From positions 60,783,421 through 60,847,420 of the forward strand of contig CM060978.1 in assembly GCA_030765065.1 (NCBI GenBank): DNA of 64,000 nucleotides, written 5' to 3'. The notes below the pieces were generated by a model. The model made no database searches. It saw nothing but the letters and a program-made list of their open reading frames with translations, and was not told the origin of the DNA. The translations under genes were made by a program, and so were the position numbers. Every line of letters starts with the position of its first letter. Position 1 is the stretch's first letter. This document shows positions 10,319 through 21,254 of the stretch, one piece after another. This DNA is from Deroplatys truncata (Eukaryota > Arthropoda > Insecta > Mantodea > Mantidae).

Positions 10319-11355
10319 TGAGGCAGTGTTTTTATCACGTAAATGATTTTAGTCAAATTATATAATATGTAAATTCAATAACAGCTCGCCTTGAAGTAAT
10401 ATGTGTATGTAACAATTTGTAAAATGTATGTAACAGTCATTGCATATGCTTATATTACTGTAAACATGTTCAATAATGTTATGTGAATGCATTACGTAAT
10501 TTAATAATGTAGGAGCTGTGAGAAAAATAGCTATAAAGTTGCTAACAATGAGGTAACCTTGAGGCAATAATGAGTAAGGAAGTTTAAATGCTACTAGCTA
10601 TTATTAGAGCAGCAATAATGTAAATTTTTGAGACAGTTTAAAAAAATAGCCAATCAACAATCAGAAAAAGTTTTAGTTAAGTGAAGGTATTCTATTGGAC
10701 TAGGATTAGCCAATCAGGGACTTGAAATACAGAAATCTACAAATTTAGGTGGTTGAAAAACAGTTCAGTTGTCTCCAAACAGTGCTCATAACCAGACGCG
10801 TTGCTTCTAGACAGTGCTCCTAACCAGACGCGAGATGTGTCCTCGAGAAATTAATAACGTATTCGTGTGAGACGAAAACAGTGTACGTATTAAAAAGTGC
10901 AAGTATTAAATAAAAGAATCTCACAGCTCTCGATATCAGTGAAGTGCTATTTAATTTGTGTCAAGGATTAATAAAACGGAGTGAATTAAAACTTAAAACT
11001 ATAATGTGTGTAAGCCACATTCTGGTCTCATCACGCCCTGCCAAGACTTCCATGTCTCTAAAATAAATACTGACGCAGCCGAGGCAAACATAAATGTAAT
11101 ATATAAAGAAACAGTAAAATTACAAAGTTAATATTTTTAAACTTGGGGCGAAGTCTACCGGAAACTGTTTACAATACGTGCGGTTGCAACTACTTCAAGT
11201 GTTCGGCTCCCCAACAGTTGAAATATAATACAACTCCTACTTCAAATCGGCTTTTCATACGTAGCAGCAAACAAGGTAAAGAACAATTCTACTTCAAATT
11301 GGCGTCCATACGTGGAGCTAAATAAATAAACAACTACAATAAACCAACTTCTTCA
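10319..11355 (+). mobile_element. Family A solo-LTR-like element, copy A4
   Basis: It starts TGAGGCAGTGTTTTTATC and ends CAACTTCTTCA with a 4-bp duplication ACTT (10315-10318, 11356-11359). A local 40-bp duplication in the middle repeats the CTAACCAGACGCG motif (about 10787 and 10822). Two 3' units are visible, CTTCAAATCGGCTTTTCATA and TACTTCAAATTGGCGTCC. Confidence 0.88.
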
Positions 11356-11359
11356 ACTT

Positions 11360-12189
11360 TCACGACAGTAACTTTGATAATTAGATTGAAACGCAGGTAC
11401 AGCTTAATGGTTCCCAATGTGAGGTGAGCTAGGCTATTAAGGGGTACAGGTAGGGTTCGATTTCGCAATCCTACGAGCAAAAGAAAAGCACTTTTAATGC
11501 ATGTAGCATACAATACTTTTAAAGAGCGCTTAAATTTGCAAAATTTCTATATTATAATATTCATTCCTAAAACTAACAGAGATCACGTTTAGAACGCGGT
11601 TCTTGAACAAGACAAATGGTGTTAAAATGCGAGATATCAGATGTTTTTTTGATTCGCTAGCAGTAGACACTTTCAGTGAAATAATTTTTAACATGTGAAG
11701 CGACTAAATGCTATATCATATTGCTTTCTGAATTTTTGGGTAAGTACTTCTAGTGTTATTGTTTCTGCTGCTTCTGTAATTTCACCTGATTCTTCCATTT
11801 CAGTTTCGTCTGAACTCATAATTTCCGCCATTTAGTCTTTTTGTAGGATATAAAAGAATAACGTTCTTAAAACAAAGAAAGCAAAAGGCTTCATATATAA
11901 CAAAATTTAACTCTAAAACGAAATGCGGTAAATGGAAGTATGACGATTTGTATTGTGAACAGATAATGTGAGCGCCATGAGAAATTAATCATGTAAAAAG
12001 ACATGGAAGTTATTAATCATGTGTAAATAAAGGGTAGCTACATGTGATTGGACTTAAAACCAAGGTGGTTACAATGAAGATTATCGCTGGTGTGTTGTGT
12101 GTTAGAAGTTCTACTTTTATTTCGTAAGGGCCTGCAAATTTGTAAATCTGAGAGCAATCATCGAATAAGAATATCGTCGTTTCTAATGA
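11360..12189. other. Unassigned AT-rich sequence
   Basis: No recognised repeat, frame or RNA in about 830 bp. Confidence 0.5.
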
Positions 12190-12424
12190 TCTTTATATGA
12201 CTATGACCTTCGGGGAATATCTCATTCCACCAAGCAATGACTGGAGGTTGATGAGGATTGCGGTAGAATGAGAGCCTTGGGCCTTGAGGATACTTCACAT
12301 GAACAAGTCAGAGGTGAAGGTGTGGATAGGGTCAACTTAAAATCGCCACCCCAAAGCCGGGAATCGAACCCGAACCTCAGCACGAGTGCCAGAAACGAAA
12401 CCACCATTATACCGGCACCGGAAA
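12190..12424 (-). mobile_element. tRNA-headed SINE (SINE-3), copy a
   Basis: On the minus strand the head GGTGCCGGTATAATGGTGGT and the B box GGGTTCGATTCCCGG precede a body with TCACCTCTGACTTGTTCATG, TGAAGTATCC and CTCTCATTCTACCGCAATCC. The same body order recurs on the plus strand at 19803. The overlapping open frames here on both strands are not genes. Confidence 0.75.
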
Positions 12425-12499
12425 TAGAATGTAAAGCACTAAGGAATTACATATATGTGTAAAACATTTGGGTAATAATGCAAAACAACCTTAAAAACC

Positions 12500-12644
12500 T
12501 TAAAAGTTGCACTCACATGACCTTCTCTACTCACTCTTTACAAACAGAGGCGCTTATTCATCTACTTCATGTTAATGGAGATAAACATTAGCAGAAATTG
12601 TCTTATTGCATATTTCCTTGTAGGTACAAGGGGAATTGGGAATA
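12500..12644 (+). mobile_element. Family B fragment, 5' part
   Basis: GCACTCACATGACCTTCTCT, then CTTCATGTTAATGGAGATAA and TCCTTGTAGGTACAAGGGGA are the first 150 bp of family B. It stops where the mariner fragment begins at 12645, preceded by TA, so the mariner entered this B copy. Confidence 0.7.
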
Positions 12645-13160
12645 CACGAGGGGCGTCCAATAAGTAAGTTTCAATATTCTATAAAAACATTACACAATAG
12701 TTCATGCTGAATTAATTTGATTTATATTCTGCAATCCTTCCGTTACTTTTCTACATAGTTCTTCCAAGCATTTTTGGGGACGTGACACAAGTTTTTCCAA
12801 GCCAGTATTGTACCAGGTCGGGTCCTGTGCTAGCAACCAGCTGTTCACTGATTTGACTTCATCATCGGTGTTAAAAGTGCTTACCTTTGAGTTGGAGGAA
12901 CACGTGAAAATCACTTGGGGCATGCTCCGGTGAATACGGAGGATACGAGAAAACTTCCAAGTTGAATCTTCACCCAGGCGGAGCTCAGAAGATTCAACTG
13001 GGAAGTTTTCTCGCATCCTCCGTATTCACCAGATGTTTTTCCAAGTGATTTTCACATGTTCCCCTGACTCAAAGCTCATCATGGAGGTAAGCACTTCAAC
13101 ACCATGACGAAGATCAATCAGAAGTGAACAGCTGGTTACGAGCACAGAACCCGACTTTTG
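12645..13160 (-). mobile_element. Mariner-like fragment folded into an inverted duplication
   Basis: The left end CACGAGGGGCGTCCAATAAG follows a TA and shares GAGGGGCGTCCA with the element at 35606. Minus-strand coding sequence carries PPYSPEHAPSDFHVF with the third catalytic Asp, then FNTDDEVKSVNSW and QKCLEELC, a mariner C-terminus. At 12972-12987 the sequence turns back on itself, and 12988-13155 repeats the same coding stretch on the plus strand (PPYSPDVFPSDF). The right TIR is not visible. The open frame at 13016-12702 crosses the turn and its N-terminus is an artefact of it. Confidence 0.8.
12818..13155. repeat. Imperfect palindrome inside mariner fragment
   Basis: The arms are 12818-12971 and 12988-13155 with a 16-bp spacer. 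They match closely, for example ACGGAGGATACGAGAAAACT against its complement, with small indels (CTCATCATGGAG is extra on the right). Such a structure could form a long hairpin. Confidence 0.88.
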
Positions 13161-13594
13161 GTTCAAGTTTTGCTCCAAATTTTCATATGAATCCCTTCAG
13201 ACTGCTTTGAAGGCAATTAGGACACAGATAATTAATAAGTATATAACATTACAAACCTGTTGGTTTAGCTTTACTCCAAAGAAATTAATGGACAATTTAG
13301 TCATAGGTTTTCAGCATCTAAATCCACAAAGAAAATATAAAATCCTTAACACCCAACATGTAATTCACTATTGATACAACATATTTAAAAGCACACACCT
13401 TTGTTTAAATTTACAGAAAGTCTTTTAATTTTTAAATGTAAATACTATTTCACAGAAGGCTGATAGTGTGTATTATATGCAGTTGTAACAATATTTCCCT
13501 TATAACTATTCCATTTGGAGCTTTACATATTCTCGTAACTATGCACTGTATTCGATACATTGAAACCTCAATATTAATCCAAAATTGAATTCAA
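13161..13594. other. Unassigned AT-rich sequence
   Basis: No family or coding match was seen in about 430 bp. Confidence 0.5.
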
Positions 13595-14640
13595 TTTTTA
13601 GGAATGAAGGGAAATAGTTTCTTTGTATATCTCCGTTCTTTTGCATGGAATGCCACGTGAACGTGTGCATATTTCAACAATTGGAAACCCACATTTTAAT
13701 GCCTTAGCACTAAAACAGTGCAGTTCAATAGGATCGCCATCACAGCTTATTTTATTGATCAAACTATATTGACCTCTTCTTGCCACAATTTGACCATTTG
13801 GTTTTAATATGGTCGTGGTTTTACTTTATTTATTTTCTGGATGGAAGTAGGACTTTTCCAATTAGTACTGTTAAAATGTCACCAATGGCCGATACTTTTT
13901 TCGAATTTGCTGCTTAACAGTGTCCTGGAAATCATGAAAGTCACATACGTTCTTTGCCTTCTTCAGAGAGCGTTCAACCTGGTGATGGAAGAAATCGGCT
14001 GACATGGAGGTATGTTCTTTTCACAAATAATTTATCTGTATCTCTTGAGTAGAAACTTCGTCTGAATTTACCAGGTAGGTATGTGTTGAAGCTCAGCAAT
14101 GTCCAGTTTTTGTTTTGTGCTGCACAGTAGTCGAGCCACAAAACAGTCTTTTTATGCATTTTCTTTAATTGATTGATTGAACTTTATTTATGGACTGTCT
14201 TTAACTACTATGGTCCTTAGCGTCCTATTCTATATTGGGCGTGAAAGACAAGTAATTTTGCTCAGAGGCCTCTTTATCAGGACCACCGGCTTTACTTCCC
14301 TTCCGAAAGAAGCCATGCTAATGATTTTTACGCCCGAAAAAATCCATCGCCCTCCCGCGATCTTGGGAACTAGAGGTTAGCACGGTACCACTAGTCCATG
14401 GAGTACGATGCATTTTCTTTAAAAAGAAAGCGTAGTATGTAGAAAGAATACCTTCTTGTTTTCTATTTCCATCTCCAATAGCTTCATGCCAGTTAACAGA
14501 AAGCTATTGACTTACCATCACCATTATCATTATTTGTTCCAACGAATGGAACAGGGTGTATGCGGTCTTTGAAACTTTCTGTTTCAATAATTAATTGTTT
14601 GTGTCTATCGTCTAATTCCACAGAATCTGTGTCAGGTTTT
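13595..14640 (-). pseudogene. Relic of a QNKNW-motif, transposon-like protein
   Basis: In order on the minus strand, in mixed frames: KWHEAIGDGN and ILSTYYAFFLKK (about 14520-14410), then after a SINE TVLWLDYCAAQNKNWTLLSF (about 14150-14090), EHTSMSADFFHHQVERSLKK and VCDFHDFQDTVKQQ (about 14010-13910), and lastly RGIPCKRTEIYKETISLHS (about 13655-13598). I know this order (LWLDNC..QNKNW, GHTFMSADSFHHQVE, RGIP) from a multicopy protein family in arthropods and cnidarians that usually lacks a functional name and behaves like a mobile-element protein. The catalytic role is unproven. Frameshifts, an altered N-to-Y in LWLDNC and the SINE make it non-functional. Confidence 0.65.
14169..14407 (-). 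mobile_element. tRNA-headed SINE (SINE-1), copy b, with 15-bp target duplication
   Basis: The shared body (TAATTTTGCTCAGAGGCCTC, CTTTATCAGG, TATTGGGCGTGAAAGAC) lies between perfect copies of ATGCATTTTCTTTAA (14154-14168, 14408-14422). The part between the CTTTATCAGG and GGACCACCGGC blocks is deleted. Removing the insert restores the reading frame of the surrounding protein relic at the KKMHKKTVL junction. Confidence 0.92.
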
Positions 14641-14867
14641 ATTGAAAATTAATTAATTAATTAGCTTACTTGATTGCGGTATTTTGGTGGGTAAACTAGC
14701 AGAACTGCCTGATCTGTCTTCATAGGTAAATTGCGACGGTATTACTTACAATGTTCGTTTACCTCAATGTTGGTGGGAGCCATCTTGTGACGTCATTCGT
14801 TGGTTTGGTTCGTAGCTTCCTCTGGCGTTAGCAATTTGCATCCGTTTTGAAATAATTCACTTTAAAT
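14641..14867. other. Unassigned sequence with (AATT)n
   Basis: A short AATTAATTAATTAATTAG tract at about 14647-14664. The remainder shows nothing recognisable. Confidence 0.5.
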
Positions 14868-15633
14868 GTTCTCCAGCTAGCTCTTTGGGTCGAATATGTT
14901 TCTCATGCAGGGTGTGAATCGGAAAGGAATCTTTTATCCAGAAATTACACTTAATGACGAAATTTGTTTTATAATCCTTTATTGTCGAACACGTGCACCA
15001 ACACTTTTACAAATTGATCTGGATATACGCCAAACTGAAACTGTTTGTAATAACTTCTCACTTTTTAACTCACGTACTTCGACTTTGTGTATATTTAACT
15101 GTATAATATTTTATAATAATTCTCGTGTAACTTGACGAAATGAAGGACTGGCTGACGATGTGTAGTGTACACGAAATTTTGATGAACTGAGCGGCCGACG
15201 TGTAGTGTATTGAGAATTCCGTTGAACTGGGGGGGACGCTCCCTTGAACCTACACTATTTATAGGCTTGCCTCAAGATACGCCTAAAGATTATAAATGAA
15301 CTGCCATTGGCTAATAAAACGCGCCAACATTAGCGTCTATTTTAATATCCAATGAAAACCACAAATACATATGCTTTAGGAAATGTTCTAGAAGCTTCTA
15401 TCGAAACCGCGCGAAACATTACGTAACTTCCTTGTTCCCGGTAATGATAAACAACTCACCCCATCGCTGCATTCTTGCGCCATTACTAACAGTTTCAGTA
15501 AAGCCTTATATTATTATTTACCAATAATAATTACAATTAATAAACCTCTGAAATCAATGTCCCATAAAAGTACATATTCATATTACACTCAATATTTACA
15601 TTTAAGTAATTTGTGATACAAATTACCGTATCA
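14868..15633 (-). mobile_element. Family C LTR-like element, minus copy
   Basis: On the minus strand it begins TGATACGGTAATTTGTATCA and has the order ATTGGATATTAAAATAGACG, GCTAATGTTGGCGCG, a TATA box in CCTATAAATAGTGTAGG, CCCAGTTCAACGGAATTCTC, CAATAAAGG poly(A) signal, CCTTTCCGATTCACACCCTG and GAGCTAGCTGGAGAACA. All these blocks recur at 57688-58425. ATTT lies outside both ends if the 3' end is taken at GAGAAC. It reads as a promoter and poly(A)-bearing LTR without internal region. Confidence 0.7.
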
Positions 15634-16499
15634 AAATTCAAAATCCTTCCAACTCTGATGTTAAATGTTAATCAAGTTTCTCGGAGCACTTCATAGAGTT
15701 AACACAAATGTACTTTAATTCAATGAAATTAATTTAATTTAATACAAAATTTACTTTCACAGAACCAGCGATCTGGAGTAGGCGCGCCTTCTTAACAATT
15801 CGTTTGTTGACTTGACACTTTATACATTGTTAGAAATAGCAGTTAGTATATCAACTTAATAAAACAGAACACCTCAACTCGCTGCAAATTTAATACCAGT
15901 AAATCTATGTACACAATATTATGCTGCATAAAATAAAACATATAACAGTAAGTTTAAATACTAAAACGAAAAGCCAACTCCATTGTACTTGAGCTTATCT
16001 AAATTATTATAAGAAATTAAGGCTTTTTAAATTACTTGTAATATAAAAGATATGAAGATAAGCCAAAATTAATTTCAGTGCAGGGCAGTAGAATGTTAAA
16101 TGTCGTATTTTCACCCTGGAATATGACGCATAACGTCCTATAAACAAAGAAAATCACCTTAACCTAGTTTTTAAAAAAAATTGGAGTTAAAGTCTTTTGT
16201 TTTATGAGGATAGTAATGTGTTCGGTTGCTTGCACTCTATTATACGCTTATGCTGCTTCAAAAGTTTTTGGAGAATGCTGATTTCTTGAGATGTCGCAAT
16301 AAACAGTCAGAGCGTCGCAATAAACAAACGATGGGAATACACTCGCAGCGTATGCGCAAGTGTTACCAATTTTAGTATTCCATAGAGCTGTTCAGCTCAG
16401 TAAAGCCGAACCTGGTTGCCCTATTGTGAAACTCGGAAGCTTAAACCAAAGCTTAAGCGGCGCCCGTTGCTTAGTAAACCTTTTTCTTAATATTAAACT
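15634..16499. other. Unassigned sequence
   Basis: About 870 bp without a recognised repeat or frame. A short direct repeat GTCGCAATAAACA occurs twice near 16294 and 16315. Confidence 0.45.
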
Positions 16500-16586
16500 G
16501 TGAAACCGGTCTTAAGAGTGGGTGGCCATTTGATGGCTTTCAAATTACGTTCTCTGTATGACCAAGAGAAAAAGAAAGAATAAAGA

Positions 16587-17328
16587 TCTGATGTATTGCA
16601 CTCACATGACTTTCTCTACTCTTGTATTACTGCCAATTTTCTTGTAGATGCAAGGGGAATATGCTAGGCTTTAAGTCATAGTCAAATATTTTAGGAGCTG
16701 GTTGCTATGTGGAGCATTCCATTCTCTTTGCATGTCCAGAACATAATAAAACGAATAACGTATTCCCATAAGTATGCAAAATTCAAACAAACAACAAGGA
16801 ATATCTCAGAAATGTGTATGACTTAAATTGTGTGTTTTAACAAGATCTACAATTCTTGAGTAGTAAACGTTTGTCTATTTATTACGGTTTACCAGATATG
16901 CGAAACTCATACAGAATGAATAGGACTTTTAGGGAAGTTCCTAGAAAAGTCAGGCTATACATTTTATTTGCCATAAAAATATCTTAAAAATGTTATATTT
17001 TAATCAAAAGCGTTAAGAGCCATTTTTAAAGAAATCGTACCCTTCGAAAAATGATGCATGTAAAGGGCTTTATGGAGTGAGGAATTTTCTTTTAAACCTT
17101 TGTGTCGCATTCTTGGATGATACTAAACTCATATAGCAAGTTTGGTATTTGTTCGACTTTTCGTTTTTGAGTTATGCTACTAGACACACACACACACGGA
17201 CATGGTTTCCGAAAATGCTTTATTTTATTCAGAGCACCTCAAAACACATATTTCCGGTGAAATCTCGGTATCGAATTTTTGGGTGGAATACAATACTTCC
17301 CCTACTTACTATACGTAGTAGAGAAAGT
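16587..17328 (+). mobile_element. Family B element inserted in an older family B copy
   Basis: It starts TCTGATGTATTGCACTCACA and ends TACGTAGTAGAGAAAGT followed by AAAA. Both inverted-repeat halves, ACTTTCTCTACT (16610) and AGTAGAGAAAGT, are intact. The core has ACACACACACACGGACATG. The plus-strand frame 17149-17361 is repeat translation. Confidence 0.82.
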
Positions 17329-17654
17329 AAAACATTATTTGACATAAACTGTGTGCTTTAACGAGATCTTAATATTTTATGTAGTAAGATTTTGTCTATC
17401 TTCATCGTTTACTATGCAAAAGTAAAGCCAAATGAAGATCACTTCAGAGGCTATTTCTAGAAAAGTCAAGATATACATTTCATTTCTAATTAAAATATGT
17501 TGAGCATGTGGTATTTTAATCAACATGGTTGCCATTCTTTGAGAAAATCAAAATTTTAGAATAATGTTACATATACAGGGTACTATGAGGCCTGGAGATT
17601 TTTTGAAAATCTTCATGTCGCATACTTGGAAGATAATAAAGGAATAATAAATCA

Positions 17655-17962
17655 TGTGGTGCTGTACCCCGCGAAGGGACGAGACCTAACAACTTGACTG
17701 CCGGCCTCAGGTGCCCCTTAAGCATGGCAGAGGTGGGCGATCATCTGATATGGAGAGGCGGTGTGGTAAGCAACACGCATCCTCCAGTCGGAAGGTTGGC
17801 TCACGCCTATCGCAGCTCCTTACTTTATTCATGATGCTGTGTGGGCACCGGTCCTATACAGGGACTTAAAATCGTAGCCTCCGGGGTGGGATAGAACCCG
17901 GGCGCATACCGTAGCTGGGAACCTGAGTTCACGCTCTAGCCCACAGTGCCACATCGCAGGAC
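17655..17962 (-). mobile_element. tRNA-headed SINE (SINE-4)
   Basis: On the minus strand the head has GTGGGCTAGAGCGTGAACTC and the B box GCCCGGGTTCTATCCCACC. The body has CGATTTTAAGTCCCTGTATA and GGAGCTGCGATAGGCGTGAG, and the end is GGTCTCGTCCCTTCGCGGGG. It interrupts a family B copy. Relics of its 3' end lie at 7135 and 8490. Confidence 0.75.
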
Positions 17963-18100
17963 TATTCTTAGAAGTTACTTAACTTAAATAACAAGTTTGG
18001 TATTTAACAGACTTTTGTTTTTGAGTTATACTGTTCACAGACACAGATACATGGACATACGGACCTCTCTTGACATCGGATTTTTGAGTGGATTTTTTTT

Positions 18101-18287
18101 TCCCAAACGCTTGTCTTTTGAAGCTTCGGTATGCACTGCAGTCATTTGCTTATTCTGCTGCCCTAAGAACTTATTAGTTCTATCTCATCAATCCTCTATT
18201 CTTAATGAATAGTTAGAGTTCTGTAAGGGGAAGGGCACACGTTTACAAACTCACCAAAATGGAATCCGAGATACCTGTCTATTCACC
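18101..18287. other. Unassigned spacer inside broken family B copy
   Basis: It begins with a T-run after GGATTTTTGAGTGG. No family match in about 190 bp. Confidence 0.4.
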
Positions 18288-18796
18288 GAGCGGGATAGCT
18301 CAGGCGGTAACGTCTGTGTAGAGTCCCAGGTTCGATTTCCCCGGTGTCCGCCTACTCTGACTATGGGGTTTTTCGTGGTTTTCCTTTTGTTGCCTAGGCG
18401 AATGTTGGGATGGTGTATTCTACCACGAAATCTCCCGTCCCTCACTTGCTATAATTTCATCTCTCTCCCTTTCATCTTTCAAGAAGTGTCTTCGGGTTCC
18501 GTCGTGCGGCTAGGTCGGGCTGATGGCACGGTTGCTGCATTTTAGAAAGGATTTCTACCCGTAAAACGCCAGGGGACTTTGGACCGCTTGCTAGAGTCGC
18601 TTCGTGTCCCTTTCTCGGGATTCTTTGCCTCTGCTGGTGAAGGCGGATGTTTCAAAAACTGGAAACATTAGGGACCTCCGTGCGTCTCTGTGGACCTGAC
18701 CTCCTGCTGCTCCTTCACTTGTTCCCTACCTCCCAGGTGTGTAGTCACAATAGATTCCATTGGTCGCAGTTGTCTATTCTGTGAGGCAATGCTTCA
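18288..18796 (+). mobile_element. tRNA-headed SINE (SINE-2), copy b
   Basis: GAGCGGGATAGCTCAGGCGG (A box) and AGGTTCGATTTCC (B box) start it. TTTTTCGTGGTTTTCC, CTAGGCGAATGTTGGGATGG and GGTCGGGCTGATGGCACGG follow. The first ~250 bp match copies a and c. The right ~250 bp (CTGGTGAAGGCGGATG, ACCTCCGTGCG) is less certain and may be a separate fragment. The frames on both strands are not genes. Confidence 0.65.
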
Positions 18797-18836
18797 CGGT
18801 TGCCTCTACTTACTATACCTTGTAGAGGAAGTAAAA

Positions 18837-19802
18837 ATGCATTAAAGTAAATAGGAAGCATTTTGAGCAACTCTTGAAAGCATTCTAAAATTTAAATAAT
18901 AGTAAAATTAATTGTAGTTTGTAAAACGAGCCCATCGCGCAGAAATCCACAACAAAGGAGAGCTGCCCGAGTTTTGAAAGCGAAGGAGACCGCCTGTCGC
19001 CTACGAAGATGCGTCTGTAAATTACACAGTGCCTTTAATTCTTATTTTAACATCTAGTTAACGTTCACTGGAAGTCTTTCTCTTCGGTTTGATTTTCGTT
19101 GACAAAGATTCACATTTAAGTGTGACCAGAAGGTTTCTTGAAAGGCACAATTGTTCCTAAAATAGCACGGCGGTTGTGTGGCGCAATAAATCAAAATGCT
19201 GTCACGTGGGACAATGAGGGAAATGGACGTCATCTCCGGGGTTTCGGGATAATGCGAGAAAGACTGGATAGAGGTCATTTCCTCGCTCACGAGGGCACAC
19301 CGAAAACACGTGTTTACTGTTGCAAGAAAATGCATTCAGCTTTAATGATGTTAATTTTTCACGGTGGCTTTTGTAGACATTTGTATTCATACACTTTTAT
19401 TATTACGTAAAGCAGAAAAGCCTTAAATGATTAATCATTCAGTGTCCTATTGGCTTTGTGCTATAGTTTTAAAATTATTATTTCACTCGTGGCCCCATTT
19501 GTGTTTGAAAGAATGTATTTTCATTCAACCAATCACGGTCGTGATTCACCCTTCATCCAAATCTCTTTACCACCTCATCTTTACGTGATAAACATAGTTC
19601 CTCCCTTTTTTAATATTCTGAGCAGGTTGGATTGTTACCTTGTACTGCAACTAAATTAAGAATACCATTCCGACAATGTACACAAATTAGGAAAACAACA
19701 TGCCTACGTCATCTACATAAAAATGAAGGAATTCCTTCTAATTCCTAGTTTTAATAACTGAGTTTTTAAATAATATTTGTTATAATAAAGAATACTATAA
19801 CC
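18837..19802. other. Unassigned sequence
   Basis: About 965 bp. Overlapping frames of 60-93 aa on both strands lie at 19054-19410 without any motif I recognise, and none looks like an exon with splice sites. Confidence 0.4.
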
Positions 19803-20165
19803 TATAATTTTGGGGAACTACCTCTGTGGTGTGTGGTTAGCAGAGTTTCGGGTTAGATTTCCGGCTGGAGAATGGAGATTTTTAGGCCACCGAAGTTTCG
19901 TTTTCGACTCTCGTTCTGAGGGTCTGAGGTTCGGTTTGTGGATCAACACCTTTACCTCACGTGAAGTATCCACAGGACCCAACATGTTCGAAGTCTACGA
20001 TAAAAGCTGTAGGTCCTCTCATTCCACCGCCATCCTCATCATCATCTACCATACCATCGAGTTAACGGACTCCGTCCTCTGGGTACCTTCACCTCAGAAA
20101 TGGGTCCAGTCATTGCATATGGGATGAGGTTTTCCCCAAATATCATATCATATGGGGAGCGTTAG
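19803..20165 (+). mobile_element. tRNA-headed SINE (SINE-3), copy b
   Basis: CTCTGTGGTGTGTGGTTAGC (A box region) and GGGTTAGATTTCCGGC (altered B box) lead into CTGAGGTTCGG, TTTACCTCACGTGAAGTATC, CTCTCATTCCACCGCCATCC and CAGTCATTGCATATGGGATG. This is the order seen in the minus copy at 12190. The 105-aa frame inside is a by-product. Confidence 0.78.
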
Positions 20166-21254
20166 AGACGACGATAATGTTGGTTATTGCATTCTTACAG
20201 TACTGCAAGCCTATTTATAGTTTGCATTGCCAGATGGTATTAATAATATCATATGATCAAGTTGTAATGATCAAACAAACGAAGTGCGACCACATGATTC
20301 TTATTCCTTTTAAAAAACGCTGTTTAAATTGCAAGTTAATATAAGTATTCTATGACTGTATTTTAATAATCATTATTCTTTGATAAATCTCTTTATTTTA
20401 TTGTGAAATAGTCCTAGCAAATGCTACTCTTGATTAACAATTCCGCTAGATAAATTCTCTCGCCACTTTGTGACTAGAATTTATCCATCATTTGGAGATC
20501 CTCGACAATATATAGGCTCTCGTCTTGCAAGCAGAATTTTTATGCATACAGATATAAATAGGCTTTCTTTCTCTCCTAGCTCAATATACAGAACGTAACA
20601 ATAAGGTACGGCCAAACTTTCAGAACACAGTTGTCACGTGTAGGAGAAGAAAATGGGTTATATGAACATGGGTCCCGGAAAGCTTTAGTCCCAAGTTAGA
20701 AATCGTTTTTTACAACTCTTCAGAGTATACTAATTATGGGAAGAAGATAGAAACAGAACATACCAGCATACCACATGAAACTGTTTCTTGCCTGAAATGT
20801 CAAACGTCAACATGGACAAAAATTTACAAAACCTATTCTTTTTAAACTAATAAAATGAACTTGCTCTAAACTCATAAACCACAAGACTTTTTTGTTTTTA
20901 AACATATATTTCATAATATTTTTGGACCTTTTCTTCTACATATATTTTACATATTGCCAAATTGTTCGTTTTTGCCTGTCTATAAACATAAATTGTTATC
21001 TGGATATATCTGAGTTGTAACATTCATACTATTTTATGTTACATATACTGCAAATTATTAATGTTACAGATTATTTTTCTACCTGTTGTTACCCAAGATA
21101 TTCCCCATAATTGATTTCAAATAGGAATACAATACTCAGCTTTCAAAACCGCCACTAATTATTTGCTAGCTATTATTTGTACTGTTTGCATGAAAACATT
21201 AGAAAGAAAAGAAAAGGTGAACTGTTTTAAAATGTTTGTTGTATAACTAGGATA
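20166..21254. other. Unassigned AT-rich sequence
   Basis: About 1.1 kb without recognised repeats or frames. Confidence 0.5.

Larger units (their letters stand above)
16500..18836 (+). mobile_element. Old family B copy, broken by three later insertions
   Basis: Segments 16500-16586, 17333-17654, 17963-18100 and 18797-18836 are successive parts of one diverged family B copy (TTTGATGGCTTTCAAATTAC; GACATAAACTGTGTGC; AACAAGTTTGGTATTTAACA; CTTACTATACCTTGTAGAGG). They are separated by a younger family B element, a SINE-4 and a block containing a SINE-2. Order and orientation are consistent with sequential insertion. Confidence 0.65.

Noticed and set aside
19054-19410. Overlapping 60-93 aa frames on both strands
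   Set aside because: No domain, no codon pattern and no splice context support either strand.
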